Assembly (NCBI GenBank): GCA_934777095.1
Contig: CAKVNP010000112.1
Coordinates: forward strand, 1-6,924
Direction: 5' to 3'
DNA: 6,924 nucleotides
Source of the DNA: an uncultured Clostridium sp.
GTDB taxonomy: Bacteria > Bacillota > Clostridia > Clostridiales > Clostridiaceae
Position numbers and translations under genes: made by a program. The notes under the pieces were generated by a model. The model saw only the letters and a program-made list of their open reading frames with translations. It had not been told where the DNA came from and made no database searches. Below, piece by piece: positions 1 to 5,179 of this stretch (position 1 is its first letter; each line of letters opens with the position of its first letter).

Positions 1-11
1 AATTTATTCAT
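1..11 (-). CDS. 5' end of a gene that leaves the window on the left (product unknown)
   Basis: Read on the minus strand, an ATG at 11-9 opens a frame beginning Met-Asn-Lys. It is preceded by a good ribosome binding site (GAAGGAG, 24-18) with a 6-base spacer. A clear promoter and palindromic operator lie upstream, so this is very probably a real start. Only three codons are inside the window, so nothing can be said of the product from its own sequence. The TTAGTTAAC-type palindromes in the leader resemble operators bound by MarR-family repressors, which often control their own gene. A MarR-type regulator or a gene controlled by one is therefore a reasonable guess, but only an inference. Confidence 0.55.
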
Positions 12-35
12 ACTTTTCTCCTTCTTCATAAGTTT

Positions 36-80
36 GCTTAGTTAACTGTAATTAACTAAGTAAACTTTAGTTAACTAAGC
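36..80. promoter_or_regulatory. Cluster of TTAGTTAAC palindromes, likely repressor operator
   Basis: Two palindromic units lie in 45 bp. CTTAGTTAA (37-45) and TTAACTAAG (52-60) form an inverted pair. TTAGTTAACTAA (67-78) is a perfect 12-bp palindrome. In addition, GCTTAGTTAACT (36-47) is the exact reverse complement of AGTTAACTAAGC (69-80). The cluster lies just downstream of the leftward -10 box and upstream of the leftward gene's ribosome binding site, where a bound dimer would block transcription. Size and symmetry suit a MarR-type winged-helix dimer, but the regulator is not identified. Confidence 0.6.
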
Positions 81-89
81 TATATTTTT

Positions 90-118
90 ATTATACCACC
101 ATAATTCATTTTTTACCA
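90..118 (-). promoter_or_regulatory. Sigma-A promoter of the leftward gene
   Basis: On the minus strand, TGGTAA (118-113) and TATAAT (95-90) are separated by exactly 17 bases. The -10 is a perfect consensus. The predicted start of transcription near 83 falls at the edge of the palindrome cluster at 36-80, consistent with repression by steric blocking. Confidence 0.6.
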
Positions 119-143
119 CAAAAAACACTAAAAATATATATTC

Positions 144-193
144 TTTATATAAAAACTGCGCTTTTTCCTGAAAAAGCGCAGTTTTTATATAAA
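144..193. repeat. Near-perfect 50-bp palindrome with GCGCAGTTTTT arms
   Basis: Arms of 23 bp (144-166 and 171-193) are exact reverse complements around CCTG; counting the C-G pair that closes it, 24 bp per arm with a 2-base centre. Each arm contains the 16-bp unit AAAAAGCGCAGTTTTT (171-186, inverted at 151-166), which recurs as direct copies at 242-257 (14 of 16) and 263-278 (exact). It lies between two divergent promoters. A terminator role is possible but poorly placed, since neither promoter reads into it. Two inverted arms around a short spacer is also the architecture of a tyrosine-recombinase core site, and such a recombinase gene lies just downstream. The function is inferred. Confidence 0.75.
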
Positions 194-196
194 ACG

Positions 197-225
197 TTGA
201 TATTACTAGGTTTTTAAGGTATAAT
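197..225 (+). promoter_or_regulatory. Sigma-A promoter of the tyrosine recombinase gene
   Basis: TTGATA (197-202) and TATAAT (220-225) are separated by 17 bases, close to the best vegetative consensus. Transcription would start near 232 and leave a leader of about 88 bases containing two GCGCAGTTTT units. The promoter is bracketed by inverted copies of the repeat unit, at 151-166 on one side and 242-257/263-278 on the other. Confidence 0.75.
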
Positions 226-241
226 AAAAATAACAAAATAC

Positions 242-278
242 AAAACGCGCAGTTTTAAAAATAAAAAGCGCAGTTTTT
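242..278. repeat. Two direct copies of the GCGCAGTTTT unit in the recombinase leader
   Basis: GCGCAGTTTT occurs at 247-256 and 268-277, so the copies are exactly 21 bp apart, about two helical turns and on the same DNA face. The second copy extends to the full 16-bp AAAAAGCGCAGTTTTT (263-278); the first has two differences, at 246 and 257. They lie between the predicted transcription start and the ribosome binding site (AAAGGA, 306-311). A DNA-binding protein could occupy both sites together and repress the recombinase; the recombinase itself is the obvious candidate. Confidence 0.7.
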
Positions 279-319
279 TAAAAGGCAGATTTGGATTTGT
301 AGCAGAAAGGAAATTTGAA

Positions 320-1126
320 ATGAATTTAAATGATGAAATGCTCGATATGATGAAATTCTACGAATTTTATAAAAAAATGAGAGCAAGTGAAGAAAATAAT
401 AAGTTTACTGAAGAAATTAGTGATAATACAACAAAAACAGAGGGAGCAAATAAAAATTACGAAAATAAGATCTATAAAATAGAGGGAGCAAGTAAAAACA
501 GCAAAAATGATGAAGAAAGTAATTCTTACAAAAAAAATTATCGTACTACTCGCCCACTAGATAAAGAAGAATACGAGCAAATAATTAAGTTATGCAGAGA
601 TGGTTTTACATATATAGATAAAAACACAGGGAGAGAGAAGAAATTCAGAGCCAATCCTCAGTTAGCTTTTGCTCTAGCACTGCAGGCCACTTTAGGTTTT
701 AGAGCTAGTGATATTGTAAATTTAAAGGTAAAGGATTTTAACAGAAATAAATTCTCTGTTAAAGAAATAAAAACAGGAAAATGGCAGAACAGGGAAATGA
801 ATGAGCAGATGTATAACAGACTTCTTGAATACTGCTTAGAAAATAACTTAAGCAAAGAAGATTATATCTATCCTCATAAAGTAAGAAATATGCAGCAGCA
901 GCTTAAAATCATTACAGATCATTTAGAATACAAAAACATTGGAACACATTCATTTAGAAAGCTATTTGCTCATACAATTTATGAAGCGTCCAATTATGAT
1001 ATTGAACTAGTAAGACATATGCTAAATCACGGTGATGTAAAGACTACTATGCGTTATCTAGGAGTAAGCGAAAAGAAATTAAAAGAAGTAAGCTCTAAAA
1101 TTGATTTTTCTTATGCATTATATTAA
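320..1126 (+). CDS. Small tyrosine recombinase / phage-integrase family protein without a normal core-binding domain
   Basis: A 268-residue site-specific recombinase with the full catalytic set of the tyrosine recombinase (phage integrase) family: Arg128 in LGFRASD, the beta-hairpin lysine Lys151 in IKTGK, His210 and Arg213 in HSFR, His237 in LNHGD, and the nucleophile Tyr246 in MRYLG. The catalytic domain covers about residues 78-250. Where most relatives carry a roughly 100-residue SAM-like core-binding domain, this protein has about 75 residues of Lys-, Asn- and Glu-rich, probably disordered sequence containing an imperfect duplication (KTEGANKN, KIEGASKN). The start is supported by AAAGGA eight bases upstream and a strong promoter. 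No excisionase, relaxase or phage gene lies beside it, so it is probably a solitary recombinase that acts on sites of its own. The GCGCAGTTTTT repeats upstream are the natural candidates. The family call is firm; the target is inference. Confidence 0.9.
   Translation: MNLNDEMLDMMKFYEFYKKMRASEENNKFTEEISDNTTKTEGANKNYENKIYKIEGASKNSKNDEESNSYKKNYRTTRPLDKEEYEQIIKLCRDGFTYIDKNTGREKKFRANPQLAFALALQATLGFRASDIVNLKVKDFNRNKFSVKEIKTGKWQNREMNEQMYNRLLEYCLENNLSKEDYIYPHKVRNMQQQLKIITDHLEYKNIGTHSFRKLFAHTIYEASNYDIELVRHMLNHGDVKTTMRYLGVSEKKLKEVSSKIDFSYALY
434..498 (+). repeat. Imperfect 42-bp-period duplication inside the recombinase gene
   Basis: The 23-bp segments 434-456 and 476-498 share AGAGGGAGCAA and flanking A-runs, with 21 of 23 bases identical. 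The period of 42 bp equals 14 codons, so the duplication is in frame and lengthens the low-complexity N-terminal linker without disturbing the catalytic domain. Confidence 0.7.
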
Positions 1127-1134
1127 AAAACAGG

Positions 1135-1169
1135 AAGAGACGTAGTTTTCAAAACTACGTCTCTTTATT
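1135..1169. terminator. Bidirectional intrinsic terminator after the recombinase gene
   Basis: AAGAGACGTAGTTTT (1135-1149) pairs perfectly with 1151-1165 around a single C, so the real loop is the TTTCAAA centre. Reading right, the stem runs into TTTATTAT. Reading left, a six-T run (1130-1125 on the minus strand) follows four bases after the stem. It ends the recombinase transcript at 1126 and could also end leftward transcription from the membrane-protein remnant, whose stop is at 1168. Confidence 0.85.
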
Positions 1170-1488
1170 ATAGATTATTTAAATCATCAATTTTCTTTTG
1201 ATGATTTCGGCCGGTAAAAATACCAACTAAAATAAATGCTACAAAACACCCTGCTGCAGCAATAATATCAATTATCATATCCACAGACATTATTTCTGTA
1301 AATTTGTCCAATACCAGATAACATATAAGATACTTAAATACAGGTTCTAAGGCGGCAATTATAGCTAAAGAATACCATATGCGTATTTTCTTTGTGAAAA
1401 CTAAAAGATATATAATCCTAACATATACTAGCGATGCTAAAGTAATTGGTACTCCCCCTGTTAGCCACCACCCAGTATTAATAGTATT
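1168..1488 (-). pseudogene. Start-less C-terminal remnant of a small integral membrane protein
   Basis: On the minus strand an open frame of 106 codons runs from just after an in-frame stop (1491-1489) to TAA at 1170-1168. It reads as a convincing membrane protein. Hydrophobic segments lie at about residues 13-31, 38-60 and 70-91, divided by short charged loops (TKKIR, LDKFTE), and it ends in a charged tail (GRNHQKKIDDLNNL). There is no ATG, GTG or TTG start before Met67. An AGGGGG-like run exists, but the only codon at a suitable distance is ATT. No upstream frame continues the protein, so the N-terminal part seems deleted. Use of a rare ATT start, or of the 40-residue stub from Met67, cannot be excluded. 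I do not recognise the family. Confidence 0.6.
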
Positions 1489-1506
1489 TTATTTTAATTA
1501 TCATTA

Positions 1507-1535
1507 TTGGGATAAATTGTAAAATATGCTATTAT
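1507..1535 (+). promoter_or_regulatory. Possible extended -10 promoter for the adenosine-deaminase-like gene
   Basis: TTGGGA (1507-1512) and TATTAT (1530-1535) are 17 bases apart, with TG at 1527-1528 giving an extended -10. A second, weaker candidate is TTGTTA (1585-1590) with TATTAT (1607-1612), 16 bases apart. In such AT-rich DNA neither is certain. ATTAACTA (1539-1546) and TAGTTAAT (1600-1607) form a spaced inverted repeat downstream of the first candidate, which might be an operator. Confidence 0.35.
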
Positions 1536-1641
1536 TAAATTAACTATCGAATATTACTTGCTGATATAAAGTTTTGTAATTTTATTGTTATTAGATAGGT
1601 AGTTAATATTATTAAATAATCTACTTTAGGGAGGTACAGTT

Positions 1642-2622
1642 ATGAATAAAGACTCTTATCTATTTATTGATGGTTTACAGACACATAATATTAATAAGGT
1701 TAAAGCCGTGCCAAAATCTGATCTGCATAATCACTTTGTATTGGGTGGCAGCAGAAAATACATCTTAAATAAAACAGGCTGTTATATTCCACCTTATGAT
1801 GGGATACTTGCTTCCATGGCTGAAATGGATAATTGGAGCAGTATCAATATTGGAGATAATTTTAATTCAAAAGAAATGAGAAAATTATTAATTGAAGCTA
1901 CTTTTGTACAAGCTAAAGAGGATGGCGTTGCTATTTTAGAAATAGGCGAAGACGTGTGGGGACTTAATGAATTTTTTGATAACGATATAGACGAACTTAT
2001 AGATGCTTTTATTTCAGCTAACAAAAAAATTGCTCCTGAAATTCATCTTCGTCTGCAGATAGGATTATCAAGACATTGTTCTATCCAATATTTAATGAAA
2101 TGTTTAGAGAACTTTTGGGGGCGAACAGAATTTTATTCTATAGATTTATATGGAGATGAATCAGCACAGCCGATTGAAAACTTTATACCAATTTACCGTA
2201 AAGCTGAAGAAAACGGTTTAAGACTAAAAGCACATGTAGGAGAATGGGGTTCACCTGATGATATTATAAAAGCCGTAGAATTATTACATTTAAATGAGGT
2301 ACAGCATGGAATTGCAGCTGCTGAATCAAAAACAGCTATAGACTTTCTGATTAGGAATAATATCAGATTAAATATCACTCCTACAAGTAATGTTAAATTA
2401 GGAAGAGTATCTAAAATGTCTACTCACCCTATCAGAAAACTATATAGAAGCGGTGTTAATGTAACCATAAACTCCGATGATATTCTCATTTTTGATTCCG
2501 ATGTATCAAAAGAATACTGCAGGCTATTTAATAACGGCACACTTACTGCCACAGAACTGAACAACATCAGACTAAATGGGCTTCGCCATTTGCGTAAACC
2601 AAATAAGAAATCAGATAATTAA
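1642..2622 (+). CDS. Divergent adenosine-deaminase-family metal-dependent deaminase
   Basis: A 326-residue amidohydrolase-fold protein of the adenosine deaminase family, expected to hydrolyse an amino group from adenosine or a related purine nucleoside in the cytoplasm. Family landmarks occur in order: PKSDLHNH with metal ligands His29 and His31; IDLYGDE (167-173), the counterpart of the DLAGDE substrate loop; HVGE with metal ligand His198 and the general acid/base Glu201; QHG with His222; and SDD with Asp279 and Asp280. Length is normal for the family. Unusual points are HNHFVLGGS, about two residues longer than the common HxHLxG, and SDDILIF in place of the usual DDP. The true substrate may therefore differ from adenosine. 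The start is supported by AGGGAGGT (1628-1635), six bases upstream. The gene stands alone and converges on the MocR gene. The family is confident, the substrate is not. Confidence 0.85.
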   Translation: MNKDSYLFIDGLQTHNINKVKAVPKSDLHNHFVLGGSRKYILNKTGCYIPPYDGILASMAEMDNWSSINIGDNFNSKEMRKLLIEATFVQAKEDGVAILEIGEDVWGLNEFFDNDIDELIDAFISANKKIAPEIHLRLQIGLSRHCSIQYLMKCLENFWGRTEFYSIDLYGDESAQPIENFIPIYRKAEENGLRLKAHVGEWGSPDDIIKAVELLHLNEVQHGIAAAESKTAIDFLIRNNIRLNITPTSNVKLGRVSKMSTHPIRKLYRSGVNVTINSDDILIFDSDVSKEYCRLFNNGTLTATELNNIRLNGLRHLRKPNKKSDN

Positions 2623-2677
2623 AAAGATAGGTTATAGCATAAGAAATATTTAATAATTTCTATTGCTATAAACCTAT
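2621..2677 (-). terminator. Intrinsic terminator of the ddl-mocR operon, overlapping both flanking stop codons
   Basis: ATAGGTTATAGCA (2627-2639) pairs with TGCTATAAACCTAT (2664-2677), with one bulged A. Within the loop, GAAAT (2643-2647) and ATTTC (2656-2660) can pair further. Reading left, the stem is followed by C and five T (2625-2621). One arm overlaps the MocR stop (2676-2674) and the T-run overlaps the stop of the convergent deaminase gene (2620-2622). Reading right, the T-tract is poor, so rightward termination is less certain. Confidence 0.7.
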
Positions 2678-4104
2678 ATGCAATTTGATATTATTTTAAT
2701 GCCTTCTTCTATTTGTTCTAGAGTTAATCTTGAAAGTCCTAGTCTCATAGTACATGTTGGTGTATGATTTATTTCAAATATGTCTCCAGGAGTAAAAATA
2801 ACTCCTTTTTTATAACATTTATTTAGCAGTTCTCTTGAGTCTACTCCATTTATGCCCACATAAATATGCAGACCTCCTTCTCCCCATACAAAGTCAGGTT
2901 TTAAGTATTTATTGATACATTCGATAGCAAATTCATATCTTTCCTTATATGATTTTCTAACCTTTTTTATCTGCTTATCAAAAGCACCTGAATGCAGATA
3001 TTCATAAAGAATGCCTTGGTCTAAGAATGATGTATGTATGTTAATACATCTTTTAACACTTTCTAAAATATCAATTATCTTTTTATCTGCAAGTATCCAG
3101 CCTACCCTAATTCCAGGGAACAATATTTTTGAAAAACTTCCGATATAAACAACTCCGTTATTGCCATTATCAAGAGCTGCTATAGGAGCAATATGTGAAC
3201 TATTATACATAAGTTCTTCATTAAAGCCATCCTCAATTATCGGAACATTATATTTTTTAAATAATTTATATACATCTGAACGTTTTTCACCACTCATTAC
3301 TATTCCTGTAGGATTATGATAAGAAGGTGTTATATAACCGAATTTAATATCATTGTTCTTAAGTTTATCTTCTAGATCCACTATATCAATCCCGTCAGAA
3401 TTTATTTTTACACCTAAAAGATTAAGATCTTTTATCTTCATAATTTTAATTGAAGTATTATGGGTAGGATTTTCGCAGAGAATGGTATCACCTGGTTTAG
3501 TGAAAGCTGAAATTACCATATAAAGACCTTCAGTAAATCCATTAGTAATGATTATATCTTTATCTGAAACATCTACCCCCTTCCCCTCCATATATTTAAG
3601 GAGATATTGAATTAATGGTTTATATCCTTGAGCATATCCGTAGTTCAGTATCTTATCTCCTTCAATAGAAATCCTATTTAAAAATGCTTTTTTAAATTCA
3701 TCTAAGTCAAAAAGCGAACCATCCGGTGAAATACTTTTAAATGAAATTAATCCTTTTTCCCATGGAATTTCTGTTTTAACTATATCAAGTTCATCTGCTT
3801 GTTTTCCCACTGAGTTTACCCTATCCTCCCAGGATAATTTCCATGAATCAGCCTTTTTTACTTTTTGCTTCGAAATAAAAGTCCCTTTACCTTTTTCGGT
3901 GTATACTATACCTTCTGCTTCAAGATTTTCGTAAGCTGATATTACAGAATTCCTACTTACACCTAACTGTTTAGCAAGCTCCCTGGTAGCAGGAAGCTTA
4001 CTTTCACTTATTATAGTTCCGTTATTAATCATTTCAATTATATACTTTTCAATTTGTGTATATATTGGTTCAATTTCATTAAAATTTATTTTTGGAAATA
4101 TCAA
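2674..4104 (-). CDS. MocR/GabR-type transcriptional regulator (GntR winged helix fused to a PLP aminotransferase-like domain), probable DdlR-like
   Basis: A 476-residue fusion regulator. Residues about 10-78 form a GntR winged helix (EPIYTQIEKYI, LPATRELAKQLGVSRNSV, then GKGTFIS at the wing). A linker to about 115 leads to a fold-type I aminotransferase-like domain with intact PLP residues: Asn264 in NPTG, Asp292 in IIEDG, the Schiff-base lysine Lys326 in GSFSK, and Arg454 in MRLGLSR. Such proteins use PLP as a sensor rather than for catalysis. The gene lies 12 bp downstream of the D-Ala-D-Ala ligase gene, and a MocR-type regulator of such a ligase (DdlR) is known in Brevibacillus brevis, so control of the ligase is the best inference. 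The start is TTG (4104-4102) with AGGAGTG in place; an in-frame TGA lies just upstream, and the next Met (residue 25) is inside the winged helix. Confidence 0.92.
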   Translation of the reverse strand: MIFPKINFNEIEPIYTQIEKYIIEMINNGTIISESKLPATRELAKQLGVSRNSVISAYENLEAEGIVYTEKGKGTFISKQKVKKADSWKLSWEDRVNSVGKQADELDIVKTEIPWEKGLISFKSISPDGSLFDLDEFKKAFLNRISIEGDKILNYGYAQGYKPLIQYLLKYMEGKGVDVSDKDIIITNGFTEGLYMVISAFTKPGDTILCENPTHNTSIKIMKIKDLNLLGVKINSDGIDIVDLEDKLKNNDIKFGYITPSYHNPTGIVMSGEKRSDVYKLFKKYNVPIIEDGFNEELMYNSSHIAPIAALDNGNNGVVYIGSFSKILFPGIRVGWILADKKIIDILESVKRCINIHTSFLDQGILYEYLHSGAFDKQIKKVRKSYKERYEFAIECINKYLKPDFVWGEGGLHIYVGINGVDSRELLNKCYKKGVIFTPGDIFEINHTPTCTMRLGLSRLTLEQIEEGIKIISNCI

Positions 4105-4111
4105 TATTTTT

Positions 4112-4118
4112 CACTCCT
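4112..4118 (-). promoter_or_regulatory. Ribosome binding site of the MocR gene, overlapping the ligase stop codon
   Basis: AGGAGTG (4118-4112) shares bases with the TAG stop of the ligase gene (4119-4117) and lies seven bases before the TTG start at 4104. This decides the start and suggests translational coupling. A weak TTG behind a strong site would keep regulator levels below those of the enzyme. Confidence 0.75.
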
Positions 4119-5013
4119 AAATTAGTGAGTACTGAATCATTTTATCTAAAAGCTCACTAAACTCATATCCCTTCGCCTTAGCACTTTTAGGTATTAAACT
4201 AGCAGAGGTTAATCCCGGTAAAGTATTTACTTCTAAGACATAAGGAATTCCATTACTTATAATCATATCAATTCTTGCATAGCTTTTGCAACCTAAAACA
4301 TTCCAAATAATACTAGAAATTTCATTTACCTGCCTTTGGATATTATCTTCCAAGAAACATAATACTTCGTCAGATCCATTATCTTCATATTTAGAGGCAT
4401 AATCGAAGAAAGAACCTTTCTTTGCTTTAATCATTAATGTAGGAAATACTTCTCCGTTTAAGACAAAAGAAGTTATTTCTTCCCCTTTAATATATTTTTC
4501 TATTATTACTTCATTATCAACCTTTAAGCCTTCTTCTACAGCATTCCTTACTTCTTCTGCTTTTGTAACAAAAAATGTTGCTACACTTGAGCCACCATTA
4601 TTAGGCTTAATAAATATTGGATAACCTATTTCCTCAATAAGCCTATAATCTATCTCATTAGCTGACCTAACCAAACACCAAGGTGCAGTTGGCAATCCAT
4701 GTGCTTTTGCAATATCTTTAGTCAGGGACTTATTCATACATATTGCACTAGTAAGTACATTACAGCCACTATAAGGAATTCCCATCACTTCTAAAATTCC
4801 TTGAACTGTACCATCTTCACCAAATCTTCCATGTAAGGCTATAAAAGCAAAATCTATATCTTTAATTTTATTAATAACATCTTTTTTTGAATCTATAACT
4901 ATTGGAACAGCTTCATATTTTTCCTTATCTAAATTATTTAATACTGCAGTTCCTGATTTTAATGACACTTCTCTTTCAGTTGATATTCCGCCCATTAATA
5001 CTCCTACTCTCAT
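4117..5013 (-). CDS. ddl: D-alanine--D-alanine ligase
   Basis: ATP-grasp enzyme of 298 residues that joins two D-alanines for the peptidoglycan pentapeptide, in the cytoplasm. Visible motifs are GGISTEREVS (8-17), with Glu13 matching E. coli DdlB Glu15; HGRFGEDGTVQG (61-72); the ATP-binding IKPNNGGSSV (135-144), with the serine pair at 142-143 and Lys136; DYASKY (204-209), with Tyr209 apparently matching the D-Ala-selecting tyrosine; ARID (247-250); and metal-binding LEVNTLPGLTS (260-270) with Glu261 and Asn263. The tyrosine argues for D-Ala rather than D-lactate specificity. The residue after SSV is Ala145 where Gly is usual. The start has AAAGGAG nine bases upstream. It is the first gene of an operon with the MocR regulator. 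Clostridia can have several ligases, so this may be an additional, regulated copy. Confidence 0.93.
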   Translation of the reverse strand: MRVGVLMGGISTEREVSLKSGTAVLNNLDKEKYEAVPIVIDSKKDVINKIKDIDFAFIALHGRFGEDGTVQGILEVMGIPYSGCNVLTSAICMNKSLTKDIAKAHGLPTAPWCLVRSANEIDYRLIEEIGYPIFIKPNNGGSSVATFFVTKAEEVRNAVEEGLKVDNEVIIEKYIKGEEITSFVLNGEVFPTLMIKAKKGSFFDYASKYEDNGSDEVLCFLEDNIQRQVNEISSIIWNVLGCKSYARIDMIISNGIPYVLEVNTLPGLTSASLIPKSAKAKGYEFSELLDKMIQYSLI

Positions 5014-5042
5014 ATATATCCACTCCTTTATATTTCTAGTTT

Positions 5043-5071
5043 ATTATATGAAATTACCTTGTAACTAAAAA
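5043..5071 (-). promoter_or_regulatory. Promoter of the ddl-mocR operon, good -10 and weak -35
   Basis: On the minus strand, TATAAT (5048-5043) is a perfect -10. Seventeen bases further upstream is only TTTTTA (5071-5066), a poor -35. A strong -10 without a -35, with paired repeats immediately upstream at 5074-5117, suggests dependence on an activator, as seen with other MocR-type regulators. Confidence 0.55.
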
Positions 5072-5073
5072 GG

Positions 5074-5117
5074 ACCACTTTTACATTACTTTCTTCTTAT
5101 AGTGGTACTATTACATT
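5074..5117. promoter_or_regulatory. Probable MocR operator between divergent promoters
   Basis: Two superimposed symmetries are visible. ACTTTTACATT (5077-5087) and ACTATTACATT (5107-5117) are direct repeats with 10 of 11 bases identical, 30 bp apart, close to three helical turns. ACCACT (5074-5079) and AGTGGT (5101-5106) are an inverted pair. Described MocR/GabR operators typically contain direct repeats with such spacing, bound by a head-to-tail dimer. The block touches the -35 regions of both the leftward ligase promoter and the rightward methyltransferase promoter. Binding by the adjacent MocR protein is inferred. Confidence 0.5.
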
Positions 5118-5146
5118 TGACATAATATATCTATTGATTTTATACT
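5117..5146 (+). promoter_or_regulatory. Sigma-A promoter of the methyltransferase gene
   Basis: TTGACA (5117-5122), a perfect -35, is followed after 18 bases by TATACT (5141-5146). Transcription should start near 5153, just ahead of the AAGGAGA ribosome binding site at 5166-5172. The -35 abuts the proposed operator, so the MocR protein could affect this promoter too. Confidence 0.65.
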
Positions 5147-5179
5147 TACTTTATTGTATTTAGATAAGGAGATTATTAC

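Noticed and set aside
144..278. CRISPR-like array from the repeated GCGCAGTTTT units
   Set aside because: Units are only 10-16 bp, in both orientations, irregularly spaced, and the intervals contain a promoter; no cas genes are present.
658..855. Minus-strand open frame of 65 codons opposite the recombinase gene
   Set aside because: It is antisense to the conserved catalytic domain of a clear gene and shows no ribosome binding site or recognisable protein character.
1500..1641. Purine riboswitch ahead of the deaminase gene
   Set aside because: No conserved purine-aptamer core or three-way junction can be drawn; only AT-rich DNA with a short spaced inverted repeat is seen.
1794..2024. Minus-strand open frame of 76 codons opposite the deaminase gene
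   Set aside because: Serine- and isoleucine-rich shadow of a conserved coding sequence with no supporting start signal.
2193..2378. Minus-strand open frame of 61 codons opposite the deaminase gene
   Set aside because: It overlaps the HVGE and QHG active-site region of the real gene; an antisense shadow.
4030..4032. Internal Met25 as the start of the MocR gene
   Set aside because: It would remove the first helix of the winged-helix domain, whereas the upstream TTG has a well-placed AGGAGTG site.
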